Shown here piece after piece: positions 25,401-32,885 of a DNA stretch of 64,000 nt (position 1 is the first letter of the stretch; the number at the start of each line of letters is the position of its first letter). Source of the DNA: Varanus komodoensis (Eukaryota; Chordata; Lepidosauria; Squamata; Varanidae). The notes under the pieces are model-generated. The model had not been told where the DNA came from. It saw only the letters and a list, made by a program, of their open reading frames with translations, and made no database searches. The translations under genes and the position numbers were made by a program. Location of the stretch: contig NW_025336598.1 of assembly GCF_004798865.1 (NCBI RefSeq), positions 27,901,935-27,965,934 on the forward strand, given 5' to 3'.

Positions 25401-28237
25401 TACGCTGCTTTTATCCTTAGACTTCAGTGCCTCCTTGTACAGCAGTGCTTTGCATCACCCCTTTAACTTAAATACACGTGGGGTGTTTGCAGAAAACGCG
25501 TTCCACCTCACAACCACTGAAGTGGGGTTCTGAAGCCCAGTTTGGAGGGGAAAGTGTAGCTCGCACCTCCTGCCTACGGGAATGAACGAGTTCAAGAGCA
25601 ATGTCTATATTGAAGTAGGGCTGCGGGGATTCTCTCAGTAGACTCCAGCAGTTGCATTGGCGGATAGCTGGTGGCCGAGCCTCTTCTATGGCAGCACGTC
25701 CTTTCCACTTTCATGCCGTGGTGAAGCATCACGTCAACATGCAGGGACTTGCTGCAACAGCCCCAGTATGACCGTGCCTCCAAGGAGGTGCCAGAACTAC
25801 AGGCAGCTGTGTGGACCCCTCTCAGCACCCTGGTCCCAGCAGTTTCCATCTCCTCCCGGAACAGGCCCTTTTTTACAGAAGGGCCCATTCAAGACCCCGC
25901 AGTGCAACATGCTCTGGAACAACCGGCAGCAAACTTGCCTTCCCCCGGCTGTTTTGACGAGGACCGCAGCTTTGCTTGGGGGAACAGGGAATGCTGAGGG
26001 GACTGCAGATCATGCGTGCTTCCCTGCCAGCCACAGCGCCCAGGTGCGGTGCCCCGGGTGCCCGGCTTCACCAGACCACGGCCGCCTGGCAGTTGCCCCC
26101 AGGTTGTGCTGTGCCGCCTTGGTTCCTCCCGCCGCATGCACCGTCCAGTCCTGAGGTATCATGTGGGTGACAGCATGGCCAGGGGAGGGCTCCTGACTTG
26201 CACGAGGGCCGTCTCTTCCTGTGAAGCCCGTCTTAACACCCGTCGGACATGCATATTGATCGATTGGGACACTGAATTAGCCAGGGGCGGGGCAGTATTT
26301 TAAGCTGGTCCTACAAAGGACTTTTCTTTTGGTTTATGAGACGTGACCAAACTCACATTTGCATCCTGTAATATTTTATGCTAACTGTGAAAGCTTTGGA
26401 AAGGGGGAAAAAGGGATATCTGCAAAAGTGCTTTCAACTTCAGTGTGACTGATGAATTTTATACACCACCAGGCATGAGATTTTAAAATGAAATTCATGT
26501 GGCACCATGAAAGCTTTCCCCTTCCCTCTTCCAGGGGGTAGTTTCTGCTACTTGGCTTTCAGCACAGCGAGGGAAAGCTTGTTCTGTCCCTCACAAGGCG
26601 ATGTAGTATTCTTTAAATAGCTATCAAAAGCTATGAGGACAGAAATGGCTACTTAAAATGAAATCTCCTTAGATTAGGAATTTCAGAATCACAGGCAGTT
26701 TTATAAAGTGCTGCTGCTGCTGCTACAGTTGTAAGACACTGAGTGCCACTGGATGCATTTGCATGCCACAAAAACCCGCCTTGGCAACACCCCAGAGTGG
26801 GTTGGTTGTTGTGCAAACAAGCCATGGTGTGCCCAACAGACGATTGGTCTCACTGTGGGTTGTTAGTCCCCTCCCCTCCAGTCCCCCCATGAGAATCCCA
26901 AGGGTGGGCTAAGCTGCCTCCCCCGCCCCTACCGCCATTGGGAACCATTTTTGGGGCTGACTGTGGCTTTTTCCCACTTCGAATTCTTTCCCTTAAAATC
27001 CAAGTGTCAGAAATAGCTACTCCTGTCAATGAGGTGGCTCACAGTTTTGCGTGGCTCCACCATTGTAGAGCCTTGGGAATAAGCAGGGGTTGCTCCTGGG
27101 ACATGAGTCCACTGCCTCCCAGAGATCTTGCAACAGAGGGTGAGTGCCATCCCACCTTCCTGAGCTAAGATCACTTCTGCCTTTGGTTACATTTGGCAGT
27201 GGAAATAAATGTACCTCCTGCCTCTGTGGGGCAGTGCCCAGGGCGGATACTTGCTGGCATTTGCCCACCTGGGGGCCAGTGACTTTGGGAGAAGGTGCTC
27301 CTGCAGGTAGGCTGGCCCTCAGCCACCTGGGTCTATAAGGTTCAACGCCAGTACTTTGAACCGGGCCCAGAAAATGATCAGCCGCCAGTGCTGTTGACGC
27401 AGCACTGTAGCCTGTTCAAATCGTCCAGTCCCAGTAAGCAGGCTTGCTGCTCTGTTCTGCAGTTTCTGGACTCTCTTAGGAGATTACCCAACATATAATA
27501 ATGCACGGTAGTAATCCAAGCAGGAGGTTTCCAGGGCATGGGTAGCACCTGTCTTTGTCCAGGTAGGGGTTTAACCAAAGCTGATAAAAGGCCACCGGAG
27601 CTCGTGTGAGACAGCTGGATCTGGGAGCACCCCTGGACTGCAGACTTGCTCGGCTGGCTAGCACGGATCACTGCGAGACCAGAGAACTGACCCGAGACAA
27701 GTCGGCTTCATGCTGGGCCCACAGCTCTCGTGAGTGGAGCCAGCCAGAGTGTGCTGCCCGTGTCAGTTCTGCACATGAGTCTGTCCACTCGTCGTGCCCC
27801 ACAGGGTGATACGAGTTTCACTCTTTCTGTGAAGTGGTGCCTGTCGTTTTGCCTGTTGGAGAGCAGACAAAGAGAAACAAGTGCTTTGTGAAATGAGCCA
27901 CACAAAATGCAAAGATCCTACACTGCAGGCAGATCCCGGGGGTACAGTAAAATCCATGACTAATCTTGCATGGTTTGTATGTTTCCACATCATGGTACCC
28001 ATTAGTAACATTTTGTGTAGATCTGTATCTCTGTATGGTTTAATTAGTGTAGCCTTGCTTTTTATTTCACATTATACAGATGACATACGTAACATTTTCT
28101 CCTCGGCTGGCTTAAACGAAGTGCAGAATCTGCTTGATCAACGTCTGCAGGTAAACAGGAAGAAAAAACTGACGATGCATCGTGTGTGGGTCCAAAGCAA
28201 GTTCCAAAAACCACTGCTGCTGGCTCTAAGCAGATGA
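2258..28237 (+). CDS. METTL8: METTL8, tRNA N3-methylcytidine methyltransferase (9 coding exons)
   Basis: Joining 2258-2400, 8976-9067, 13882-14234, 14993-15042, 16279-16342, 20702-20841, 23466-23572, 23669-23734 and 28080-28237 gives 1173 nt, exactly 390 codons plus TGA, with GT/AG at every junction. The order and content match vertebrate METTL8: a basic presequence, [43 protein letters not shown] motif I EVGCGAGN (196-203), [12 protein letters not shown] (221-232), [15 protein letters not shown] (294-308), [16 protein letters not shown] and [19 protein letters not shown]2 paralogues read differently (for example FSSTAIELV in place of FASGAVELI), so METTL8 is preferred. METTL8 makes m3C at position 32 of mitochondrial tRNA-Thr and tRNA-Ser(UCN). 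The length is close to the human protein (about 407 aa from memory). Non-coding 5' exons and the poly(A) site were not found. The downstream neighbour is TLK1, in conserved order. Confidence 0.93.
2748..2856. repeat. Degenerate foldback MITE of the 'aactcccatcatcccc' family
   Basis: The segment contains gaactcccatcatccccag and, about 70 bp later, cagctggagggccccagctt followed by agggaaggct. Together these are the two arms of a foldback repeat common in amniote DNA. Related copies lie at about 16505-16612, 20225-20365, 39410-39470 and 51370-51475. The family name is not known to me. Confidence 0.5.
3032..5920 (+). CDS. L2 ORF2 (endonuclease-reverse transcriptase), uninterrupted
   Basis: The frame is open from 3032 (after a TAA at 3029) to the stop at 5920, with recognisable protein from about 3065. 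Endonuclease motifs: [22 protein letters not shown] and SWSDHLL. Reverse transcriptase motifs: [56 protein letters not shown], the catalytic YADDTQLY and [15 protein letters not shown]. It ends in FKHHFNC. These make the L2 clade clear and separate it from CR1 (which has FADD and FSKAFD). There is no in-frame ATG before about 3489, so the true start was lost with the 5' end. All catalytic residues appear present. The product would act in cis on its own RNA; this copy probably cannot make full ORF2. Confidence 0.93.
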   Translation, partial: AFIICICKPGSLVNHPSGLTVLLLNARSINNKSSLIHDLIVDEGANLACITETWAREGGDVALSQLCPPGFLVQHCSRPEGRGGGVALVYRASISLTGLPVPLRPGLECLYLVLGERDRLGILLVYRAPFCPAVSLSELTETVSDLVLRTPRMLVLGDFNLHAESGLTGAAQDFMASMTAMGLSQHVTGPTHERGHTLDLVFTTGQVEDDLRVKNLCLTPLSWSDHLLVRFVLESGLSLYKSADPIVWARPRSRMDPDGFLGALGEFPADKTGAPVEALVELWNGEMTRAVDTIAPKRPLPPGRVHSSPWYTPELRAMKRAGRRLERRWRKSRDESDRTHLRAHYRAYAVAVKAAKKKFFSASIASSQCRPAELFRVVQGLVRLGPKEDPMPPSKARCDDFARHFREKIAQIRHELDSTNESEVSEESPMPPSGPKLLEEFQLLRPNDVDKVLGRVRPTTCLLDPCPSWLINNSKHGIGTWILEVVNASLREGRVPAPLKEAVIRPVLKKASLDPEMATNYRPVANIPFLGKVLERVVAGQLQALLDETDYLDPFQSGFRPGYSTESALVALYDDLCREKDRGSTSLLVLLDLSAAFDTIDHGILLDRLAGLGVGGTALQWFRSYLDGRFQKVVLGDHVSTSWQLCHGVPQGSILSPLLFNIYMKPLGEVIRRCGLRNHQYADDTQLYLSFSTNPGEAVAVLNWCLAEVREWMRANKLKLNPDKTEVLLVGGSGFGEGGFDLVLNGATLPLRDKVRSLGVLLDSELSLEAQVTAVARNAFLQLRLINQLRPYLEYDCLATVTHALVTSRLDFCNALYVGLPLKTVRTLQLVQNRAARLLTGTGRYAHMTPVLHQLHWLPIEARAQFKVLIMTYKALNGLGPSYLNEHLRPYMPDRPLRSAGESLLQEPSMKEIRRVSTRRRAFSAVAPNLWNSLPKEVRLALSLLVFRRQVKTFLFKHHFNC
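3047..6186 (+). mobile_element. Young L2 LINE, 5'-truncated just before the endonuclease
   Basis: This sense-oriented L2 in METTL8 intron 2 holds an open endonuclease-reverse transcriptase frame (to 5920), a short AT-rich 3' UTR, a GC-rich terminal hairpin (6097-6125), and a simple-repeat tail of aat/gataat units to about 6186. The same 3' terminus recurs at 19154-19219, 33166-33241 and, reversed, at 52735-52795, so it defines a family active in this lineage. The 5' boundary is estimated from where LINE-like coding sequence fades. No target-site duplication was seen. Confidence 0.92.
6097..6125 (+). other. L2 3'-terminal hairpin
   Basis: GCCGCCCC (6097-6104) and GGGGCGGC (6118-6125) form a perfect 8-bp stem around a 13-nt loop, just before the tail. 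The hairpin sits where LINE reverse transcriptases recognise their RNA. Equivalent hairpins occur at 19154-19184, 33179-33209 and (minus strand) 52761-52791. Confidence 0.75.
6487..6648 (+). mobile_element. tRNA-derived SINE (family A)
   Basis: It starts with an A-box-like gtgatgtagttagagcac and a B-box-like aggttctaactgcc, then the family core gggtgactttaggccagtca and cccacagggttgttgggagg. The same core occurs at 32045-32115, 57215-57290, and reversed at 18410-18480. The 3' end is truncated. Confidence 0.75.
6650..6742 (-). repeat. Old LINE 3' end fragment (L2-like)
   Basis: A short stretch reading gaatttctgtcctgccccc and ctctcagggtgggttacaag resembles the reversed 3' terminus of an old L2-type LINE. 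Assignment is weak and made by eye. Confidence 0.35.
7187..7330 (+). mobile_element. tRNA-derived SINE (family A), degraded
   Basis: The tRNA-like head (agagtgatgtactggttaga, ccgggttctagtctcc) matches the copy at 31964-32206. The core is shortened (ggtgactttgaatgactcac) and the tail is lost. Confidence 0.65.
7331..8975. other. METTL8 intron 2, distal part: nothing recognised
   Basis: Apart from short poly-G runs (near 8788) and an open frame at 8414-8902 with no recognisable protein, nothing stands out. The stretch ends in the pyrimidine-rich acceptor before 8976. Confidence 0.5.
8976..9067 (+). CDS. METTL8: METTL8 coding exon 2
   Basis: It encodes [20 protein letters not shown] and ten more residues (49-78), matching the METTL8 DHMQWSKEEE region. 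Acceptor gtgtttttgcag; donor gtaaag at 9068. It is 92 nt long: one base completes Trp48 and one base opens Asp79. The segment is a charged, probably helical linker before the conserved KYW..FY motif. Confidence 0.93.
9068..10009. other. METTL8 intron 3, proximal part: nothing recognised
   Basis: No coding sequence or repeat family is recognised. There is a short G run at 9695-9702. Confidence 0.45.
10010..10370 (-). mobile_element. Old L2 LINE fragment
   Basis: Phrases such as aggcttcaaaggttgccagc, agtaccttgaatttcacc and aaccagtggagcttc follow the order of the reversed L2 C-terminal coding region, compared with the younger copy at 53130-53290. It is heavily diverged. Confidence 0.6.
10383..10442 (+). 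mobile_element. Fragment of tRNA-derived SINE (family B)
   Basis: cttggctcagtggtagcg (A box) and ctggttccattcccgctgcc (B box) form a tRNA-like head of the family also seen at 46360-46500. Only the head remains. Confidence 0.5.
10761..10883. repeat. Near-perfect 57-bp-arm inverted repeat (hairpin)
   Basis: The left arm at 10761-10817 and right arm at 10827-10883 are reverse complements over 57 bp with two mismatches, separated by 9 bp. The outer ends read aattctccagagaaag and its complement. No coding content; the source family is unknown. Confidence 0.9.
11039..11246. mobile_element. hAT-like MITE with 8-bp target duplication
   Basis: Terminal inverted repeats of about 16 bp: CGGGGGTGGCCAGACT on the left, and CAGGGGTGGCCAAACC reading inward from the right. 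They are flanked by 8-bp direct repeats gtctataa (11031-11038) and atctatag (11247-11254), 6 of 8 matching. The 208-bp interior has no transposase. Length, ends and 8-bp duplication fit non-autonomous hAT elements. Confidence 0.75.
11255..12165 (+). mobile_element. Degraded non-LTR retrotransposon 3' end (I/Jockey-type, possibly Vingi)
   Basis: Translated + frames contain [18 protein letters not shown], then [19 protein letters not shown]-like text near 11480-11540. Further on come [46 protein letters not shown] and [12 protein letters not shown] (to 12037). This series (tRNA-like LKTRNNLL..LAGTTWG, LNRIRTG, CDCGAPEQTMDHI..CP) is the C-terminal end of an I/Jockey superclade reverse transcriptase protein. 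It is not L2, CR1 or BovB. An A-rich tail follows at about 12130-12150. Frames are broken by shifts and stops. Clade placement below this level is a guess. Confidence 0.7.
12166..13881. other. METTL8 intron 3, distal part: no firm feature
   Basis: A short foldback-family end (ttcccaacctggtgccctct near 12267) and a degenerate region with catggttaac / catgggttag around 13620-13650 are the only repeat hints. The acceptor ttttcttaatctag precedes 13882. Confidence 0.45.
13882..14234 (+). CDS. METTL8: METTL8 coding exon 3
   Basis: It completes Asp79 and encodes residues 80-196. It opens with [20 protein letters not shown], then [19 protein letters not shown], the conserved N-terminal tRNA-contact region of METTL2/6/8. 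After that comes a long low-conservation linker and [12 protein letters not shown], the first strand of the methyltransferase fold. The linker is where METTL8 and METTL2 differ most between species. Donor gtacgg at 14235. Confidence 0.95.
14235..14992. other. METTL8 intron 4: nothing recognised
   Basis: AT-rich intron with no recognised element; it ends in ctctttacttccag. Confidence 0.6.
14993..15042 (+). CDS. METTL8: METTL8 coding exon 4: SAM-binding motif I
   Basis: It encodes [16 protein letters not shown] (197-212) and two bases of Arg213. The glycine-rich GCGAGN loop binds S-adenosylmethionine. Donor gtaagc. Confidence 0.95.
15043..16278. other. METTL8 intron 5: nothing firm
   Basis: Around 15930-16060 there are repeated phrases (cccatgacttgttactgggt, gggttgttcatgggtag) like those near 13620, 26810 and 35650. 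They may be remnants of one old palindromic repeat. It ends in a good acceptor, gccacctccacag. Confidence 0.45.
16279..16342 (+). CDS. METTL8: METTL8 coding exon 5
   Basis: It completes Arg213 and encodes residues 214-234, [20 protein letters not shown] plus Lys. Asp224 after the second strand is the expected ribose-binding acidic residue. FASGAVEL is diagnostic for METTL8 against METTL2. Donor gtattt is non-optimal. Confidence 0.95.
16505..16612. repeat. Foldback MITE, 'ccccaacctggtg' ends
   Basis: The left arm ccttccccaacctggtg and the right arm caccagctcaggaaagg are imperfect reverse complements. The centre carries actacaattcccatcgg, typical of this foldback family (see 2748-2856 and 20225-20365). 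Confidence 0.6.
16613..18344. other. METTL8 intron 6, middle part: nothing recognised
   Basis: No coding exon, RNA gene or firm repeat. Poly-T and poly-C runs occur near 17200-17400. Confidence 0.45.
18345..18552 (-). mobile_element. tRNA-derived SINE (family A), reverse
   Basis: Read on the minus strand, it has ccagtgtaatggttagagta (A box), the B-box region gatccaggttcaagcc, the core gggtgactttgggcaggtca, and a diverged tail. Order and spacing match the + copies. Confidence 0.75.
18986..19219 (+). mobile_element. Short young L2 copy (3' end only)
   Basis: It begins inside the last codons of L2 ORF2 (FLFKTYFNC, ending near 19025). It continues through an AT-rich 3' UTR with a repeated aggttttat unit, the GC hairpin at 19154-19184, and a (taaaa/taaat)n tail. 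It is a severe 5' truncation of the same family as 3047-6186. Confidence 0.85.
19397..19431. repeat. (CT)n microsatellite
   Basis: About 17 CT dinucleotides in an uninterrupted run. Confidence 0.95.
20225..20365. repeat. Foldback MITE, 'ctcccatg..gatgggag' type
   Basis: cctacagctcccatgcgtcc and gggctgatgggagttgaagg are facing arms around ccattggctatgctggcc. This is the best-preserved core of the foldback family in the window. Confidence 0.6.
20702..20841 (+). CDS. METTL8: METTL8 coding exon 6
   Basis: It encodes residues 235-280: [46 protein letters not shown], then two bases of Arg281. The family reads FVHDVCDD or FVHDLCDE; here the codon is AAC (Asn250). The acceptor (cacggggactgccatag) has a purine-rich stretch just before AG and is weak. 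Donor gtaaat. Length and phase fit the human exon. Confidence 0.92.
20842..23465. other. METTL8 intron 7: mostly unrecognised
   Basis: It holds a composite microsatellite at 22312-22374, a possible repeat end (gcacaatcctatgcatgttt) at 21769, and a GC-richer stretch at 22690-23000 without recognisable coding content. The acceptor at 23465 follows tttttgcacag. Confidence 0.5.
22312..22374. repeat. Composite microsatellite (AAAGCAAG)n then (GACA)n
   Basis: Repeated gcaagaaa units pass into about seven GACA units. Confidence 0.95.
23466..23572 (+). CDS. METTL8: METTL8 coding exon 7
   Basis: It completes Arg281 and encodes [20 protein letters not shown] and [15 protein letters not shown] (282-316), plus one base of Gly317. 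LLKPGG and FRDYGRYD are among the most conserved blocks of the METTL2/6/8 family. Donor gtatgc. Confidence 0.96.
23669..23734 (+). CDS. METTL8: METTL8 coding exon 8
   Basis: It completes Gly317 and encodes [20 protein letters not shown] plus Lys (318-338), then one base of Asp339. [15 protein letters not shown] is a family signature. The 96-bp intron before it is the shortest in the gene. Acceptor ctttccttttag; donor gtatcg. Confidence 0.96.
23735..27324. other. METTL8 intron 9, proximal part: no firm feature
   Basis: The stretch 24930-25020 (cagaacctcaaagacaaaca, ccacttcatatgctga) may be an old interspersed repeat. A GC-rich part at 25600-26300 carries open frames on both strands without recognisable protein. 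Confidence 0.45.
27325..27660 (-). mobile_element. Old L2 LINE fragment
   Basis: In order it reads ttgaaccgggcccagaaa, ttctgcagtttctggac, gtagtaatccaagcagga, gcatgggtagcacctgt, gtccaggtaggggttta and gggagcacccctggactg. This is the reversed L2 C-terminal region (compare 53160-53510) at high divergence. Confidence 0.75.
28080..28237 (+). CDS. METTL8: METTL8 final coding exon
   Basis: It completes Asp339, then encodes residues 340-390: [51 protein letters not shown], stop TGA at 28235-28237. [13 protein letters not shown] matches METTL8 (METTL2 has MYRVW). A cag-gtaaac at 28148-28156 looks like a donor, but the family protein reads straight through it. The tail after FQKP is shorter than in human. 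Confidence 0.95.
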
Positions 28238-29125
28238 TAAGATGCTCAGAACAACACACATTTGTTGAACACGCATTTTCCCAAAATGTTCCAGGTCAAT
28301 GGCTGAAAAGCCAGAAAGATTTCTGAACAGTAACTTCTGTCCTATGCTTTAAATTGGTATACATTGGCCAGACTCCAGAAAAAAATGTGTATGGAAAACT
28401 GTGCACACCCTTTAAAGGTTTTGACTTGTTTTGACTATGCAGCTGCAACCCAGTGTAATCTGTCGAGGGCCATGGCTGGTGGCAGTCCAGCTACAGAAGA
28501 TCCTCCCAAGAGGGGCCAGCTCGGCACCCATCCTGCAGCCCTTTTGGTACCAGGCAAGAACATAGTTGCTTTAATTGGTCATAAGTTGTTTTCCTAGGTT
28601 TTATTTATGGTTTTGAAACAGTTTTGTTTGACTGTACACTGCCACTACCCATCCTAAAATAGGATGAAGGGTGGAATAATTAGATAAAGCAATTAGATAC
28701 ATCTGCAAAATTGGTACCTTTGGCCAAATATCCTGAAATATGGAATAAGCAAATTGTTCATAGAAATGGAATAATTTGGGAACAAATGTTTGAATCAAAA
28801 TATTTCTTTGATATAGACATCTGAGATATACGAAGTAGGAGATGGATGTATGTAATGGAACAACATCTGATAAAAGTATATTTTCTTTTTAAAAAATAGT
28901 TATGATTGATTATTATTGTAAAGAACATCACATTGGCGTTACTTTACTACAGAATAACCAAAACCAAGATATTCCCTGTTTCTGAATCTGCCCCTTCAAA
29001 CTCTAGACAAGGTCCAACATCGTTCAAGTGGATTCCTTGAGCAATAGAGCTTCTCTTTCCTCCGCACCCAAATTTGTAATTGAGAAAGTCACTTGAAGAT
29101 AACATTCAGCAGTATATTAAAAAAA
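28238..29125. other. Probable METTL8 3' UTR and downstream sequence
   Basis: No AATAAA lies close to the stop. Candidate signals on the + strand are attaaa at 29116 and aataaa at 29414 (the latter beyond the Sauria SINE). The mRNA end is therefore not fixed. Confidence 0.4.
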
Positions 29126-29413
29126 GAAAAGGTAAAGGTTCCTCCGCACATGTGTGCTAGTCGTGTCCAACTCTGGGGCCAGTGCTCATCTCTGTTTCTA
29201 AGCCAAAGAGCCAGCGTTGTCCAAAGATGCTTCCACGGTCTAGTGCCTGGCCTGATTAAACACCGACGTGCACGGAACGCTGCTACCTTTCCCACCAAAC
29301 TGGTACCTATTTATCTACTCGCATTTGCATGCTTTTGAATTGCTAGGTAGGCAAGAGCTGGGACAAAGCAGCGGGTGTTCACCCCACACATGGATTTGAA
29401 CTGCCAACCTTCC
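29126..29413 (-). mobile_element. Sauria-type SINE
   Basis: On the + strand it begins ggtaaaggttcctccgcaca and continues with gtgctagtcgtgtccaact, ctaagccaaagagccagcg, cacggaacgctgctacc and ttcccaccaaactggtacct. It finishes in a reversed B box, tttgaactgccaacc. This is the reverse complement of the squamate Sauria SINE, whose 3' end is shared with BovB LINEs, so BovB (as at 1-912) is its likely enzymatic partner. The A-box end is truncated. Confidence 0.88.
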
Positions 29414-31963
29414 AATAAATACAATGGAAAACTAGAGCAGTCAGTTTAATCTTTGCCACATTGACTCCACCTCCACCTCTTCTAAGTTATGTGGCCTGGA
29501 TTACCTTGATCCAAATGCCAGACTCATGAGACCGATGGTGGTGCTGGATCTGTACCCGAACCCTGACTTGCTCATGCTGAACAGCCAGGCCACCATTTTC
29601 AACCTTTACAGGGCCATACGTTGCCACTGTGCATCCCCTGTTCTCTTCTGCCCTCGCGGCTGCAGCCCTGGCCATCTGATGTGATGGCGCTGCAGCACGG
29701 CTGAGATCAGGGGAGCAGCTCCTTACCCTTGTAAGCTACCAGAGGGGCTCTAGGGCTGAGCCCCCCCTTGTAGGCATCTTACACTGTCAGATCTCCCGGC
29801 TAATAGAGTGGGAATACTAGGATTACTTAGAAATTTTCACTGTGCTTTGGGAGACTGTTTACTTAATTAATTCCCTTAATGAATGGTTTCAAAATATCCA
29901 GGGACATTCTGCTCCCCAAGCAAGTTTACTCTTTGATGCCACTTTTGTACTAAAAGTTGTTGGTTAAATCATAATTAAACACCGGGATTTCAATGTTATT
30001 AAATACCACCCCATAAAGTGGGACTTAGTGTAAATGTATTGACAGTGTTTTGCATTTAGGCCCATCAGAGGGAGGTGGGAAGCATCTTGTTTGTTTCGTA
30101 TCAGATGCTGGAGACAGTGAGGCAACGGGCTGGGAGGAATAAAGGAGCCTCCAACAAATGGCGATCCTGGACTCTATTTTATACATCAGAGCAAGCAAGA
30201 AAATGATTTGGGATGTGTCTTTGAGGCGAACATACTTTTGGGATGAATGCAAATTCTATTAGGTGTGGGTTGTTTAAGCAACAAATCATACCTTAGGTCA
30301 GTATAATATGCACAGTATGGTTTTCTGAGTTTTGCATTTGTTCTAAATTCAGTCCATGCATTACCAACATCATGTAGTTTGGGGTATGGATATTGATGGC
30401 ACTAATGGAGGCTGAAATATTTCCTCAGAACATAACCTTATTCAGCCTTAGAATACTGTGCACCTGCGCATGAGTGTGTGTATTCAACTTCTGTGGGTCA
30501 TGGGACCAATCCGCACCGGAAGACACCCCTGGGGTCTTCATCTTTCAGCTGAAATTGTTGCTGCACCACCATCAAAATTCAGGGGCAATGGCAAAAATGT
30601 TGATTTTCTTTAAAAGCCAAGGATATGCCTACTCTGCTATAAAATTGGAGCAAAATTGTACACTAGGGTGATTTCCAGGAGGTTTCTAGGGGTGCAGTTC
30701 TACTCCCCAAGATGGTACACCTTCCTCAAATTCTTTATTTTTAAGGAAAGTCATGACTTTTTCAGTGGCACTAGTGTTGGGTGGGGAACGCACTACTGGT
30801 TTAAAGAAATACCATTTCAAATGCAGAATTTGTCTTGACCAGGCTTGAAAAAGCAGTTGCATCAGTTTTCTTCCCACATCCTCTTCTCTGGAGTAAAGCA
30901 AGAGGTTTTGAAAGCAGTTTTGGAAACTTTTCTTGCCTTTTTCTAAACCTCTGTGCTCTCAGTAGCTCACAGTTGCATTTTTGCCTTACAAGAACTCTGC
31001 AAAGTGGCGTAAAATAAAGCTAGTGATTACCTAACACTATCTGGCAAGACACAGACTTGAATTTCCACAATCCTAACTGAACACTGGTCACTTCAACCCA
31101 CAGATCTGTGTGTGTTGCAAATATATGAAAGATTTCAGGTGGGCAAGCCAATGACCGTTAATAAAGCCTATACCAAAGTGCACGTGTATTCCAGGAATAA
31201 AATGCAGGCATAATTCAAAATCTAAAAAGGAACTCAAGGGATGTGAGCTAAAGTACCTATGTAGACCTTTCCACCAAAGGATTATATTTACAGTTGGCTG
31301 TGACGGCAAGATGGGGCTTTAGCACAAATGTTTGAAGCTGCAAAAGCATAACATGCAACCCACCGGCTCCCTTGACTGTCCCGATCAGACAGCAGGTGGC
31401 ATGCATTTCGTAGGCACGCGCAAGTTGCCATCCAGGTAGAATGCTCCCAAGAAACGCTGAATGGTGTAGCGCCTATAGAGGATGGGATCTGCGAAAGAGG
31501 GATTGTGCAAACCCACCACTGAAACATTGATCCCAACTTTGCAGTCCAGCCAAAGCGTCCCTTCAGCATTTTCCACAAGGACACAAATTGTTTGTCTTGT
31601 TGCCAATTGTTTGTCTGGCAACATGAGATTTACGCTGCAGAGACTGTTATGAAGTAACAAGAGCAGACAAAAAGGTAGTGGGTGCCGTCTGTGGCCTCTG
31701 ATGGATGATTGTGCCTGATGTTGCTGCAGGAAGTGTGGTAGATCGAGAGACAAGACCCAGCACGTCCTGTGGTGGTTAGGTTTTTGCATGCATTGTCATT
31801 TGGGTGTCAGCGCACACACACCAACTCCCAGCAAGATTTACAAGACTTTCTCCTAGAAGCTTGTAACTGTTACCGGGCTGAGGGCATACTCAGTTCAGAC
31901 ACTCAGTGAAAATTGGTATATAGTTAGAAAATAATGATACAGAGTAAGAATAAAGATGTGGTG
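29414..31963. other. Intergenic, no firm feature
   Basis: No gene or firm repeat is recognised. A minus-strand open frame of 134 codons at 31385-31789 has no family I know and continues weakly into 31088-31310 in other frames. Confidence 0.45.
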
Positions 31964-32206
31964 TAGCCAGTGTGGTGCGGTGGTTAAGAGCCTGGGACTG
32001 GGACTCGGGCGACCTGAGTTCTAGTCCCCGCTCAGCCATGGAGCCACCTGGGTAACTGTGGGCCAGTCACTGACTCTCAGCCCAACCTACCTCACAGGGT
32101 TGCTGTTGTGGGGAGAAGATGGAGAGGAGAATGATGTAAGCTGCCTTGAGCCCTTTGTAGGAAAAAGGCAGGATATAAATCGAAAAATAGATAAATAAAT
32201 AAATGT
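31964..32206 (+). mobile_element. tRNA-derived SINE (family A), best-preserved copy
   Basis: Head: agtgtggtgcggtggttaag (A box) and gagttctagtccccgctc (B box). Core: gggccagtcactgactctca and cctacctcacagggttgctg. Tail: gtaagctgccttgagccct, ggcaggatataaat, then (aaat)n. It is the reference for the degraded copies at 6487, 7187, 18345 and 57155. Confidence 0.88.
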
Positions 32207-32217
32207 GTTGGTTATTG

Positions 32218-32885
32218 CTTCTCCATTCATGTGTATGATGTTGTTCTGTGCCATCAAGTTGTCTCCACCTTACGACAATCCTATGAATGAAAGCCCTTCA
32301 AAATGTCCTGTCCATGATAGCTCCGTTCAATTCCTCCAGCTTCAAGGCTGTGGTTTCCTCTATGGATTCAGTCCATCTCATATTTGGTCTTCCCTAACAC
32401 GACTGTCTTCTCCACTGAGTCTTGCCTTCTAATGATGTGTCCAAAGTATGGTAGCCTCAGTTTTATCATTTTTGCTTCTTGGTAAAGCTCTGGCTTGATT
32501 TGATCTAGGACCCACCTGTCTTTCTCTCTGTTGGGCCAGGTTATCTGCAAAGCTCTCTTCCCGCACCATGTTTTGAAGGCATCCATTTTCTTCCTGTTGG
32601 CCCTCTTCACTATCCAGGTTTCACACCCATACACTGTGATTGGGAATACAATGGTTTGGATGATCTTGATTTTGGTCTCCAGTGAAACATCCCCACACTT
32701 GATGATCTTTTCTAGTTCCTTCATTGCTGTCTTTCCATCTTCCAACTTTCTTGGCTGCAGTCTGAATAGATGACTCAGCCGAGGTATGTGAAATCTTTCA
32801 CAATTTCTTCATTATTAGCAGTGTAGTTCTGTAATTTGTCTGCAGACAGGATTTTTTGTTTTCTTAATATTCAACTGCAGTTCTG
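32218..32885 (-). mobile_element. RTE-type LINE fragment (not BovB proper)
   Basis: The minus frame at 32368-32745 reads EKIIKCGDVSLETKIKIIQT, VFPITVYGCETWIVKRANRK, FKTWCGKRALQITWP and MIKLRLPYFGHIIRRQDSVE, the C-terminal part of an RTE reverse transcriptase. It differs clearly from the BovB copy at 1-912 (FGHLMRRKDSLEKSLM), so it belongs to another RTE lineage or an older subfamily. The minus-strand 5' side near 32885 is truncated. Confidence 0.85.

Noticed and set aside
25657-26154. 165-codon + frame in GC-rich intron
   Set aside because: Overlapping frames are open on both strands because of GC content; no recognised motif.
28148-28156. Splice donor cag-gtaaac inside the last METTL8 exon
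   Set aside because: The conserved [13 protein letters not shown] protein reads through it to the stop.
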